A stretch of DNA of 64,000 nt, from assembly GCF_014649495.1 (NCBI RefSeq), contig NZ_BMTD01000008.1, positions 124,001 to 188,000 of the forward strand. Reading direction: 5' to 3'. A model generated the notes under the pieces. The model was not told the origin of the DNA. It was given only the letters and a program-made list of their open reading frames with translations, and searched no databases. A program made the position numbers and the translations under genes. The DNA comes from Streptomyces filipinensis (lineage in GTDB: Bacteria; Actinomycetota; Actinomycetes; Streptomycetales; Streptomycetaceae). Every line of letters starts with the position of its first letter. Within the stretch, counting starts at the first letter, position 1. Positions 50,164 to 58,397 of the stretch are shown here, one piece after another.

Positions 50164-50673
50164 TCAATCCCGCAGGCCGTTGAAGCGGCCCTGGTGGTAG
50201 AGGAGGGGCCGGCCGGCGCCGGTGGGGTCGCCCACGACCACCTCGGCCAGCACGATGCGGTGATCCCCGGCGGGCACCCGGCCGACGACCCGGCAGACCA
50301 GCCAGGCCAGCACGTCCTCCAGCACCGGTACGCCTTCCGGGCCCTCGCGCCACGCGGTCGGCGCACCGAAGCGGTCGGCACCGCTGCGGGCGAAGGTGGC
50401 GGCCAGCTCGCTCTGGTGCTCGCCGAGTATGTGGACGCCTATGTGCTCCGTCCCGGCGATCGCGGGCCAGCTGGAGGCACCCGTGCCGATGCCGAAGGAG
50501 ACGAGCGGGGGCTCGGCGGAGACGGAGGTGAGGGAGGTGGCGGTGAAACCGACCGGGCCCGCGTCACCACGTGCGGTGATCACCGCCACACCGGCGGCGT
50601 GCCGGCGGAAGGTCGAGCGCAACAGGTCGGGGGAAGCGAGCTGAACGGTGCCGAGTTCGGGCGAGGCCGTCAT
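50164..50673 (-). CDS. Flavin reductase-family protein
   Basis: The 169-residue FMN-binding split-barrel protein has FRRHAAGVAVITARGDAGPVGFTATSLTSVS, the hallmark of the HpaC/flavin reductase family, then PPLVSFGIGTGASSW and HIGVHILGEHQ. It probably supplies reduced flavin to a monooxygenase or acts alone. AAGGAC about 8 bases upstream supports the ATG at 50673. A short cysteine-containing leader peptide gene lies 44 bases upstream, so expression may be attenuated by cysteine status. Confidence 0.85.
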   Translation of the reverse strand: MTASPELGTVQLASPDLLRSTFRRHAAGVAVITARGDAGPVGFTATSLTSVSAEPPLVSFGIGTGASSWPAIAGTEHIGVHILGEHQSELAATFARSGADRFGAPTAWREGPEGVPVLEDVLAWLVCRVVGRVPAGDHRIVLAEVVVGDPTGAGRPLLYHQGRFNGLRD

Positions 50674-50717
50674 GGAGTTGTCCTTCTGCTGGAGGTCGCG
50701 AGCGGGGCCGTCGGTGC

Positions 50718-50798
50718 TCAACAACGGGGACAGGTGGCGCTCGCGGTGCGGGCGAGGTCGACGTGGACCCGCCCGAAGAGAAGGAGTTCGGTCGGCAT
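50718..50798 (-). CDS. Cysteine-type leader peptide (attenuator uORF), 26 residues
   Basis: Read leftward from ATG 50798, a 26-residue peptide contains VHVDLARTASATCPRC directly before the stop. This is the widespread actinobacterial leader motif (HVDLxRxxSAxC) found upstream of sulfur-metabolism genes. Two cysteine codons lie among its last four. It is probably leaderless: TTGACT (50834-50829), an 18-base spacer, CAGCCT (50810-50805) and 6 bases to the ATG. It precedes the flavin reductase gene. Cysteine-responsive attenuation is known for similar mycobacterial uORFs and is inferred here. Confidence 0.75.
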   Translation of the reverse strand: MPTELLLFGRVHVDLARTASATCPRC

Positions 50799-50834
50799 AG
50801 GGCCAGGCTGACGATCGACAGTGCGCCCAGTCAA
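50799..50834 (-). promoter_or_regulatory. Promoter of the leader peptide/flavin reductase transcript
   Basis: Leftward TTGACT (50834-50829), 18 bases, CAGCCT (50810-50805), then 6 bases to the ATG at 50798. The geometry predicts transcription starting at the A of the start codon. Confidence 0.55.
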
Positions 50835-50881
50835 GCGCGGCCCGGAATCCGGAAGGGGCCGCGCCACCTCCTGAGGCCCCC

Positions 50882-51295
50882 TCACACGGCCTCCCCCAGT
50901 GCCGCGATGACATCGGCCTTGCGGGGCTGTCCGGTGGCGCGCCGCACCACGCGTCCGCCGGCGTCGAGGACCAGCACGGTCGGCGTCTTCAGGATCTGCA
51001 GTTCGCGTACGAGGTCCAGGTGGGCCTCGGCGTCGATCTCGACGTGGGCCACCCCGGGCACCAGGTCCGCGACCTCGCCGAGGATGCGCCGGGTGGCCCG
51101 GCAGGGCGCGCAGAAGGCGCTGGAGAACTGCACCAGCGTGGCCCGCTCACCGAGGTCGCCGCCCAGTTCGGCCGCTCCCAGCCGCTTGCCCTCGTCGCGC
51201 CCGCGCACCCGTACCCTCCCGCTCCGCCGCCTGTGCAGCACTCCGAAGGCGCTCGCCACGACGAGCACCGCCACGCACACCACCAGTCCGGTCAT
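50882..51295 (-). CDS. Membrane-anchored thioredoxin-family protein
   Basis: The roughly 137-residue protein has an N-terminal membrane helix (TGLVVCVAVLVVASAFGVL) and a thioredoxin fold with the redox motif FSSAFCAPCRATRR (CAPC) and the cis-proline in LKTPTVLVLD. It is probably a tethered thiol-disulfide exchange protein. Starts at 51295, 51298, 51304 and 51310 are all in frame and none has a clear ribosome binding site; 51295 gives the helix directly after the methionine. It is divergent from the DUF4395 gene, a frequent partner of thioredoxin-like and sulfurtransferase genes. Confidence 0.8.
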   Translation of the reverse strand: MTGLVVCVAVLVVASAFGVLHRRRSGRVRVRGRDEGKRLGAAELGGDLGERATLVQFSSAFCAPCRATRRILGEVADLVPGVAHVEIDAEAHLDLVRELQILKTPTVLVLDAGGRVVRRATGQPRKADVIAALGEAV

Positions 51296-51370
51296 CATCC
51301 GCATCAGCATTCACGAGACTGCAAAGATTCCCGCCTCCCGCGGGACTTTCCGTTGCGGAATCCTTGATTC

Positions 51371-51787
51371 ATGGACATCGACGTGAGGGGGCCGCGCTTC
51401 GGCGCGGCCGTGACGACGGCCGTACTGGCCGTGGCCCTGAGCCTGCAGAACACCTGGGTGCTGGGCTGGCAGACGCTCGTGTTCGCGCTCGGCGCCGCCG
51501 CGGGCGTGCACCGTTCGCCGTACGGCTGGGCGTTCCGCACGGCGGTACGGCCGCGGCTCGGGCCGCCGACGCAGTTCGAGGCGCCGGAGCCCCCGCGGTT
51601 CGCCCAGGCGGTGGGTCTGGTGTTCGCCGGGCTCGGACTGGCCGGCTTCACGGTGGGACCGCAGTGGCTGGGGCTGGCCGCGACCGGGGCGGCGCTCGCC
51701 GCCGCGTTCCTGAACGCGGCGTTCGGATACTGCCTGGGGTGCGAGATGTTCCTGCTTCTGAAGAGGGCCACGGTACGAGCGGAGTAA
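51371..51787 (+). CDS. DUF4395 membrane protein
   Basis: The 138-residue protein has about four hydrophobic segments and the C-terminal motif GYCLGCEMFLLL, the conserved CxxC-bearing end of DUF4395. The family is often found next to thioredoxins and thiosulfate sulfurtransferases and is thought to take part in thiol or sulfur handling in the membrane. The divergent thioredoxin gene 75 bases away supports that link. Confidence 0.85.
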   Translation: MDIDVRGPRFGAAVTTAVLAVALSLQNTWVLGWQTLVFALGAAAGVHRSPYGWAFRTAVRPRLGPPTQFEAPEPPRFAQAVGLVFAGLGLAGFTVGPQWLGLAATGAALAAAFLNAAFGYCLGCEMFLLLKRATVRAE

Positions 51788-51907
51788 AAGGGGATTAAAG
51801 AACCGAGGTGGGGTGTGGGCCGACGTGACGAGGATCTCGCCGCCGCGGGGCACCAGGACTGGCTACCCGTCCGTTCTTCGGGCACGATCTGCGAGACGCC
51901 GTAAACC

Positions 51908-51923
51908 TACGGCTGCGTAACTT
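51908..51923 (+). promoter_or_regulatory. TACGgctgCGTA element overlapping a -10-like TAACTT
   Basis: The 12-base inverted repeat TACG-GCTG-CGTA (51908-51919) overlaps the hexamer TAACTT (51918-51923), about 55 bases before the acyltransferase start. It could be an operator for a lipid-responsive regulator. Confidence 0.35.
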
Positions 51924-51977
51924 TCCCGCCGGGAGCCCCCCCTTTCCCGAGCAGAGCAGAAAGGGCCCACCCCGCCC

Positions 51978-52706
51978 ATGGCAGAGCTGGTCTACCGTCC
52001 CGTCATCGGTCTCGCCAAGACGTTGTTCAAGGTCTGGGACCTGAAGATCGACTGCCAGGGGTCGGAGAACATCCCGCGCTCGGGCGGCGCCGTGCTCGTG
52101 AGCAATCACATCAGCTATCTGGACTTCATCTTCAACGGCCTGGCGGCCCTGCCGCAGAAGCGGCTGGTGCGCTTCATGGCGAAGGAGGCCGTCTTCCGGC
52201 ACCGCATCTCCGGTCCGCTGATGCGCGGCATGAAGCACATCCCGGTGGACCGCGAGCAGGGGGAGGCGGCCTACGCGCACGCGCTGGACTCGCTGCGCTC
52301 CGGTGAGGTGATCGGGGTCTTCCCGGAGGCCACCATTTCGCAGTCGTTCACGCTGAAGAGCTTCAAGTCCGGTGCGGCCCGCCTCGCGCAGGACGCCGGC
52401 GTCCCGCTGATCCCGATGGCCGTGTGGGGCACCCAGCGGCTGTGGACGAAGGGCCAGGCCCGCAACTTCAAGCGCGACCACCTGCCCGTCACCATCCGCG
52501 TCGGCGAGGCGGTCGAGGCGCCCCGCGACCAGTACGCGGGCGCCATCACCCGGCGGCTGCGCGAGGCCGTCCAGGAGCTGCTGGAGGCCGCGCAGCGCGC
52601 CTACCCGGCCCGTCCCAAGGGCACCGAGGACTCCTGGTGGCTGCCCGCTCACCTGGGCGGCACGGCACCGACGGTGGAGCAGCTGCGGACGGCCGAGGCC
52701 CACTGA
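51978..52706 (+). CDS. 1-acyl-sn-glycerol-3-phosphate acyltransferase-family protein
   Basis: The 242-residue protein has the PlsC motifs in order: catalytic SNHISYLDF (NHx4D), FMAKEAVFRHRISGPLMRGM, the substrate-binding GVFPEATIS (FPEG variant with A) and PLIPMAVWGTQR. It acylates lysophosphatidate or a related lysolipid in phospholipid synthesis at the membrane. It is a single gene following the DUF4395 gene after a 190-base gap with a palindromic promoter element. Confidence 0.88.
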   Translation: MAELVYRPVIGLAKTLFKVWDLKIDCQGSENIPRSGGAVLVSNHISYLDFIFNGLAALPQKRLVRFMAKEAVFRHRISGPLMRGMKHIPVDREQGEAAYAHALDSLRSGEVIGVFPEATISQSFTLKSFKSGAARLAQDAGVPLIPMAVWGTQRLWTKGQARNFKRDHLPVTIRVGEAVEAPRDQYAGAITRRLREAVQELLEAAQRAYPARPKGTEDSWWLPAHLGGTAPTVEQLRTAEAH

Positions 52707-52760
52707 CCTGCGGAACCTCGACCGGGGGGCTTGAGGGGTTCAGCAGTGCGGCCGGCTTCG

Positions 52761-52828
52761 GGCCGGTGGGGGCTGACTGCGCCCACGCGGCGGAGCCGTA
52801 CGTCAGGTACAGCCCCGCGCCCCGGGGA
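52761..52828. repeat. Second streptomycete intergenic repeat type
   Basis: The sequence GGTGGGGGCTGACTGCGCCC, then ACGCGGCGGAGCCGT, then CAGCCCCGCGCCCC is a form I recognise as common between streptomycete genes. GGGGCTG and CAGCCCC at its two ends can pair to form a large hairpin. Confidence 0.5.
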
Positions 52829-52947
52829 GTGGCAGCGCCGTCCGCTCCGCGGCGCCCGCTTCGAGCGGAGGGCACAGCAGCCCGGCACCCGGAGACCCGC
52901 GGCGGCGTCCCGGCCGATAGGGTTCGCGATCGTGACGGGAGAGCCGG

Positions 52948-54000
52948 GTGGCTCTCGTGTACCGACCGCTGTACGGGGGCTCGACGATGCGGCGCTGGTG
53001 GAAGGTGACGTTGGCGGCTGCGGCCGTGCTGGCCCTGGCCGGCTGGATCACCGCACCGTACGTGCGGGACTGGTGGCTGGTGCGCAGCGCCTGCGACGGC
53101 GCGCTGCCCTCCGGACCGGTGCGCGAACTCGCGGCAGGTGGCGGTCACTTCACGAAGGCGGACACGACGGCTCATCCCCGTCTCGGCGACTACGGCTGCA
53201 TCCTGCGCTTCGAGGGCCAGGGCAGCGGCACGCTGGTGGTGCGGATGACCGCCTACACCCAACGGGACGATCAGGACGGCGAGTTCCAGGACGCCTTCCC
53301 TCAGGAGGGCTTCTCCTTTCTGCGTCCGATGCCGCAGGGTCTGCCCGGGTTCATCGACGATCTCGGCGACCTCCGGTTCCTGCTGCGCTGCCCGGATCTG
53401 GGCCGGGACGCGGCGGGCCGGCCGCGCCGGATGCTGGTGACCGCCGTCCCCGGTCAGGCCACCGCCCGCACGAGCCACGCCGTCTACGAGACGGTCGTCC
53501 CGCTGGTCAACTCCGCCTCACGGCACCTGGGATGCGGCGCGAAGCCGCTGACGGTGCCGGAGGGCGCTGCGGCGCCGGCGGATCCACGTGAGCCGCGGCG
53601 GGCGGTCGCGGTCACCGCGGCGGGCGGCACGGCCTGCGGCTGGGTGACCCGCGCGCGGATCCCCTCGGCCGCCGAGTGGCAGGTGGAGCCGCTGATGAAC
53701 GACGCGTCACCCGCGGGGCGTTGCGACCTGGCCAGGCGCGGCGAGGCCGCGCAGACCGGCCAGAGCCTGCTGTTCGCCGCCTGGTACGGCGACTGGAGCA
53801 ACCGCGTGGTCTCCTTCGACGGCGTGCGCCGCGCGCTGACGGCGACCGCCCGCTGCGACGGCGAGGCCGCCAACTTCGCCGTGAAGGCCTCGAAGGGGAT
53901 CCCCGGTGTCGGCACGGCGGAGCAGCGCAGGCTGCTGAGGGCCTTCGCCGAGGACCAGGTCCGGCGGCGGGGTTGCTCGGGGCTGCGCCTGACCGGCTGA
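52948..54000 (+). CDS. Hypothetical membrane-anchored or secreted protein
   Basis: The 350-residue protein has one N-terminal hydrophobic segment (KVTLAAAAVLALAGWITAPYV) after a short basic region, then a cysteine-containing extracellular-looking part with two related halves (RSACDGALPSG and CGWVTRARIPS, each followed by a C-rich end). Six or more cysteines suggest disulfides outside the membrane. GGGAGAG before the GTG at 52948 supports this start; ATG 52987 is an alternative. I do not recognise a family. Confidence 0.7.
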   Translation: MALVYRPLYGGSTMRRWWKVTLAAAAVLALAGWITAPYVRDWWLVRSACDGALPSGPVRELAAGGGHFTKADTTAHPRLGDYGCILRFEGQGSGTLVVRMTAYTQRDDQDGEFQDAFPQEGFSFLRPMPQGLPGFIDDLGDLRFLLRCPDLGRDAAGRPRRMLVTAVPGQATARTSHAVYETVVPLVNSASRHLGCGAKPLTVPEGAAAPADPREPRRAVAVTAAGGTACGWVTRARIPSAAEWQVEPLMNDASPAGRCDLARRGEAAQTGQSLLFAAWYGDWSNRVVSFDGVRRALTATARCDGEAANFAVKASKGIPGVGTAEQRRLLRAFAEDQVRRRGCSGLRLTG

Positions 54001-54071
54001 CCACCGCGGCGTGCTCGGCACGACCGTGCCGTGGAGCGCCGGGCCGGGTTGCGTCGTAAGGCGCCGGGCCG

Positions 54072-55484
54072 TCAGAACGGACCGTTGCGGTACGCCGTCA
54101 GATACGCGTCGTCGAGGATCTGCCGGATGGCCGCCGCCCGCCCGGCCGGTGCCTTCCGGGCCTCGGCCCAGGCGTCCACCGCCAGGAACATCTGCCGGCG
54201 GCCGTCCATGAGATCGCCCGGTACGGGTCCGCTCACCGCCCGCCCGGCGATGGCGCCCATGGACGGCCGCTCCGTCACCTGGTCCGGGGCCGCCCGGTAG
54301 GCGCCCCGGGTGTGCCGGCGCACCGACGCGTCGAAGGCGTCGGGATCGGCGATGTCGCCGTCGCGGGTACCGTCCGCCCTGACGTGCATGAGGGTGCCGA
54401 TGCGGCGCGCGATGTCCCCGAGGTCGTTGTCGACTCCGAGCGTGGGGGGCGAGGTCCTTTCTCCCGGTTCCTTCTCGGGGTGGTGGTCCGGGTCCGTGCC
54501 CTGGCGGGTGAGCCGCTCCAGATAGTGGGCGAGGTAGGCGCGTTCGGCGTCGTAGAGGACGGCGAACGCCTCCGGGTCCCGGGCCAGTCGGGCGAAGAGG
54601 GGGCCCGGGTCGGCCGTCAGGGTGCCGGTGCGGTCGAAGCCGAAGTCCGGGTGTGCCTCACCGGGAGCGAGGAAGGGGCCGAAGCGGGACCAGCCGGCCT
54701 GGTCGGGGGCGGCATCCGCGCCGGAGGCGGCCGGGGTGGCGGCGTCGGGGTCGTCGAGGCTGAGCAGAGTGGTGTCGACGACGTAACCGGCGAGCACACG
54801 GGCCAGACCCGGCTCCGCGCCGGCGGGCACATCGGCCTCGTGGTAGACCGCGCTGATCGCGTAGACGACACGGGCCTGGGCCGTGGTGTGCGGCTTCCGG
54901 CCGTCTGCGCCGGTGGCGGCCGTCATCACCTGGCCGAGCGCACGACCGCCGTCGCCGCACAGGGTGCCGGACGGCAGGAGCGCGCGTACGGCGTCGTAGC
55001 GGGACATGTCGTCGTGGGGGTCGAGAACGCGGGTCGCCGACGCCGGGGTCTTCGCCAACTTCCTTGTCGCAGCGGGCAGTTCCTCGCACGAACGGCCCCC
55101 GAGGACGAGCGGCACGGCGACGGCGCCCGCGAGCAGGGCCAGCGCCACGGCCGAGGCGAGCACCCGGTGCTCACGCACCCGACCGAACCGCCCACCGGAG
55201 CCGCCGCTCGCCGTACCCCCGGTACCTCGCGTTTGCGGACCGGCGGGGCCTTCCGGTTCGACGGAGGCCGGCTGCCCAGCAGACCCCCGGCTCCCTCCGG
55301 CGAATTCCCGGCCGCTCCCGGCGAGTTCCCGCCCCCGCTCGGCGGATTCCCCGGTGCGGCCTGCCGAAGTCCGTTGCCCGCCTGAGCCCTCGCCACCGGC
55401 TTCGCTCGGCGTGCCGGACGGCGTCGGTGCCGGCGTCTCCTTCGGGCCGGCGCTGTCCTCGTCTCCCGCTTCCCCGTTGCCCAT
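54072..55484 (-). CDS. Hypothetical membrane protein with disordered N-terminus
   Basis: In this 470-residue protein residues 1-105 are a disordered Gly/Ser/Glu/Arg-rich region. A single membrane helix follows (VLASAVALALLAGAVAVPLVL), then a large extracytoplasmic domain of about 335 residues with no recognised motif. It lies 51 bases downstream of the KASII gene on the same strand, so it may belong to the acyl-synthase operon. Function unknown. Confidence 0.7.
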   Translation of the reverse strand: MGNGEAGDEDSAGPKETPAPTPSGTPSEAGGEGSGGQRTSAGRTGESAERGRELAGSGREFAGGSRGSAGQPASVEPEGPAGPQTRGTGGTASGGSGGRFGRVREHRVLASAVALALLAGAVAVPLVLGGRSCEELPAATRKLAKTPASATRVLDPHDDMSRYDAVRALLPSGTLCGDGGRALGQVMTAATGADGRKPHTTAQARVVYAISAVYHEADVPAGAEPGLARVLAGYVVDTTLLSLDDPDAATPAASGADAAPDQAGWSRFGPFLAPGEAHPDFGFDRTGTLTADPGPLFARLARDPEAFAVLYDAERAYLAHYLERLTRQGTDPDHHPEKEPGERTSPPTLGVDNDLGDIARRIGTLMHVRADGTRDGDIADPDAFDASVRRHTRGAYRAAPDQVTERPSMGAIAGRAVSGPVPGDLMDGRRQMFLAVDAWAEARKAPAGRAAAIRQILDDAYLTAYRNGPF

Positions 55485-55535
55485 GGCCGGGAGGTTAGCG
55501 AGTGCGACCGAGGCGGCGGCGGGCGGGGTGCCTGC

Positions 55536-56756
55536 TCAGCAAGAAGTGAGGACGAGGACGACGTTGTGGCCGCCGAAGCCGAAGGAGTGGCTCACCGCCG
55601 TGCGCACGTCCTGGCGGCGGGGGTGTTTGGTGACGCAGTCGATGTCGAACTCGGGCGCCGGCGCCTGGAGGTTCGCGACCGGGGGGACCCGCCGGTGCTG
55701 GAGGGTGAGGACCGTCAGCGCCGCCTCGATCGCCCCGGCCGCGCCGAGGGTGTGCCCGAGCACACCCTTGGCCGCGGTGACGCTCGGGCGGTGCGGCAGC
55801 ACCCGGGCGATCAGCGCCGCCTCGGCGGCGTCGTTGAGCGGAGTCGAGGTGCCGTGCGCGTTGACGTGGTCCACGTCCTCAGGGGCCAGACCGGCCTCGG
55901 CGAGCGCCGTGCGCAGGGCGGCCTCGGCACCGTGGGCGCCCTCGGGCAGTGCCGTCGGGTGGTGGGCGTCGGACGTGCTGCCGCACCCGGCGAGCAGGGC
56001 GCGGGGGCGCGCGCCGCGGGCGGTGGCGTCGGCGGTGCGCTCCAGGACGAGGATCCCGGCGCCCTCCGCCATGACGAAGCCGTCCCGGTCGGCGGCGAAC
56101 GGGCGGGAGGCCGCGGCCCGGTCGGCCCGTTCGGAGAGTGCGCCCATGCGCCAGAAGCCGATGGTGCACACGCGGCTGACCGCGGCTTCCACACCTCCCG
56201 TGACCGCGATGTCGCAGCGGCCGGCGGCGAGCAGGTCCCGGGCCGTGGCGATGGCACTGGCGCCGGAGGCGCAGGCCGTGGCGGGGCTGAGGCTGGGCCC
56301 GCGCGCCTGGAGGTCGATGGAGACCTCGCCCGTGCCGAGGTTCGGGATGATCATCGGAATGGCGAGGGGTGACGTCAGGTCGGCTCCGCGCTGTTCGAGA
56401 CGTGCGTACTGCTCCTCCAGCTTCTCCAGTCCGCCCATGCCGCAGCCGATGACGGTGGCGACCCTGGCCCCGTCCCAGCCGACGGGGTCGAGCCCGGCGT
56501 CGCGGACCGCCTCCCGGGCCGCGAGCACGGCGAGCTTGGCGAAACGGCCCATGCGCCAGGCCTTGCGCCCGATCCGGCGGTCCAGGTCCCGCTCCGCGAG
56601 CGGGACCCGGCAGGAGAAGTCGACGGGCAGTCCGGCGAGGACGGGGTCCGGGGCGGCGGTGGCCCGACCCGCGCACACGCCGGTCCATGTGTCGTCGACG
56701 CCGATCCCGGCGGGTGTGACCAGTCCCAGGCCCGTCACGGCGATCGAGGCGCTCAC
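55536..56756 (-). CDS. Beta-ketoacyl-ACP synthase II (FabF-like)
   Basis: The 406-residue protein has the complete KAS catalytic triad: C162 in SPATACASGAS, H301 in VNAHGTSTPLND and H335 in KGVLGHTLGAAG. It elongates acyl-ACP by decarboxylative condensation with malonyl-ACP. Its GTG start overlaps the ACP stop by 4 bases. With the ACP and KASIII upstream it forms a dedicated acyl-building trio like RedR/RedQ/RedP of prodiginine biosynthesis. No ketoreductase is present, so reductive steps must come from elsewhere. Confidence 0.9.
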   Translation of the reverse strand: MSASIAVTGLGLVTPAGIGVDDTWTGVCAGRATAAPDPVLAGLPVDFSCRVPLAERDLDRRIGRKAWRMGRFAKLAVLAAREAVRDAGLDPVGWDGARVATVIGCGMGGLEKLEEQYARLEQRGADLTSPLAIPMIIPNLGTGEVSIDLQARGPSLSPATACASGASAIATARDLLAAGRCDIAVTGGVEAAVSRVCTIGFWRMGALSERADRAAASRPFAADRDGFVMAEGAGILVLERTADATARGARPRALLAGCGSTSDAHHPTALPEGAHGAEAALRTALAEAGLAPEDVDHVNAHGTSTPLNDAAEAALIARVLPHRPSVTAAKGVLGHTLGAAGAIEAALTVLTLQHRRVPPVANLQAPAPEFDIDCVTKHPRRQDVRTAVSHSFGFGGHNVVLVLTSC

Positions 56757-57007
56757 GGAGCCGTCACCGTGTCCGAGGCGCGCAGTGTGTCGACGTACTC
56801 GGTGACTTCGGCGAGCGTGGTGGTCCGGGTGGCGTGCTCGGCCTCGATCTTCACACCGAGCCTCTCGTCCAGGATCAGCGCGAACTCGGCCAGTGCGAGG
56901 GAGTCCGGTTCGAGCTGCTCCAGAGTGGCCTCGGGGCCGAGTTCGGCTTCCGGAACGAGGAAGCTGCCGGTCAGCACGGAGCGGATGATGTCGTAGGTGT
57001 CGGTCAT
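56753..57007 (-). CDS. Acyl carrier protein
   Basis: The 84-residue protein has the ACP fold with the phosphopantetheine serine S36 in LEPDSLALAEF. The following helix II is acidic, as needed to dock ketosynthases (ILDERLGVKIEAE). It lies between the KASIII gene (46-base gap) and the coupled KASII gene, which makes it the private carrier of this trio. Confidence 0.9.
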   Translation of the reverse strand: MTDTYDIIRSVLTGSFLVPEAELGPEATLEQLEPDSLALAEFALILDERLGVKIEAEHATRTTTLAEVTEYVDTLRASDTVTAP

Positions 57008-57053
57008 GGCCTTTTCCTCAGGGGCGCGACGGTCGGGACTGCACTGATGTCTG

Positions 57054-58064
57054 TCAGGGGCTCCACTCCAGGAGGACCAGCCCGCCGGAGGCGCCGCTGG
57101 CCAGCCCGAACAGGGCGACCAGGTCGCCCGGGCGCAACCGCCCCCGCCGCGCGGCTTGCGCGAGCTGCAGGGGAAGGCCGGCGGTGGCGACGTTGCCGTA
57201 GGCCGTGAAGACGGGTACGGCCTTGTCCTCGGGCACGTCGAGGGAGTCGAGGATGGTGCGGGTGAAGGCGACGGACGGCTGGTGCACGCACACGAGGTCC
57301 AGGTCTTCCGGCTTGCGGCCGGCCGCGTGCAGCGCCTCGAACGCGCGGGCCTCCAGGCCGGGGAAGGAGGCGGCGAGGGCCGCGGAGTCAAACCGGACGG
57401 CGGGGGCGGGGGCCGACGGCCCGAAGTACGGGTTGGCGACGGTCGCGGCCGGCCAGCTCGACGAGTTGGCGCAGAACACGGCGGCACGGATGCCCGGCCG
57501 GTCGCTCGCCTCCACGAGCAGGGCGGCTCCGAGATCGCCCAGCGTCAACGCGGGCAGCAGCAGGGCCAGTTCACCGCGGTCACGCACCGGCAGCGCGGAC
57601 AGCCGGCTGCCGAGCTCGCCCGTGGTCACGAGCACGCGTGTGTAACGGCCCGCCCGGATCAGGGCGTCGGCGATCTCCAGGGCGTTCAGGACCCCGTTGC
57701 AGGCGTTCTGTACGTCGAAGACGGGGGCGGTGACGCCGAGTTTGTACGCCACGACATGGGCGGTGGCCGGCTCCTCGACGTCCTCGCTCACGGACGCGTA
57801 GATCAGCAGGTCGACGGCGTCGGGGCCCAGGCCGGCCTGATCCAGGGCACGGCGGCCGGCCGCGACCGCCAGATCGGAGGGCCAGCTGCCGGGCGGTGCG
57901 ACGCGGCGTTCCTCGAAGCCGTACATCTGCCGCAGAATTCCGGGCATGAGCCGTACGCCGGGGTTCCGGGAGCGGACCTCGTCCTCGATCTCCGTGCCGG
58001 TCTGACGGTCGGCGGGCACGTGGACGGCGACGCGACGGATCGTGCTGCAGCGGGGCTTGGTCAT
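57054..58064 (-). CDS. Beta-ketoacyl-ACP synthase III-like enzyme
   Basis: The 336-residue thiolase-fold protein has the KASIII triad: C122 in VQNACNGVLNAL, H261 in VCVHQPSV and N291 in AYGNVATAG. It should prime a chain by condensing an acyl-CoA with malonyl-ACP. HQPS replaces the usual HQAN, which may indicate a different starter or release chemistry. ATG 58064 is used. It is the first gene of the KASIII-ACP-KASII operon. Confidence 0.88.
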   Translation of the reverse strand: MTKPRCSTIRRVAVHVPADRQTGTEIEDEVRSRNPGVRLMPGILRQMYGFEERRVAPPGSWPSDLAVAAGRRALDQAGLGPDAVDLLIYASVSEDVEEPATAHVVAYKLGVTAPVFDVQNACNGVLNALEIADALIRAGRYTRVLVTTGELGSRLSALPVRDRGELALLLPALTLGDLGAALLVEASDRPGIRAAVFCANSSSWPAATVANPYFGPSAPAPAVRFDSAALAASFPGLEARAFEALHAAGRKPEDLDLVCVHQPSVAFTRTILDSLDVPEDKAVPVFTAYGNVATAGLPLQLAQAARRGRLRPGDLVALFGLASGASGGLVLLEWSP

Positions 58065-58397
58065 GGAAGTCGTGTCGTCTCCGCGGCGGGCCGCACTCGT
58101 CGTCGGGTGCCGCCGGTCGGCGGCTCGGGTCGGTGACTCGTGCAGTGAGGCGGCTCGGGCCAGTGAAGTGACAAGAGGTGCCGCACCGCAATCGGATACC
58201 GGTCCGTGTGCACCCATTGGAGTGATCATGGTCCGGGGCTTCATACCGTGGGGTTACGCGCGGCACGAGGAGGATCTCCCGGGCCCGACAATGCTCCGCT
58301 GTCGTCGGCCGACGCCGGCTTCCCGCACACCGGCTACGACGGTGCCCCGCACCGGTTCCGCCCCCGCGGACTCGCCGCGCGCGTGGCGCCCGCCGCC
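58065..58397. other. Intergenic region upstream of the KASIII gene
   Basis: This 333-base gap between the leftward transglutaminase-like gene and the KASIII start probably holds the promoter of the acyl-synthase operon. I see no clear -35/-10 pair, operator or convincing small gene. Confidence 0.35.
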
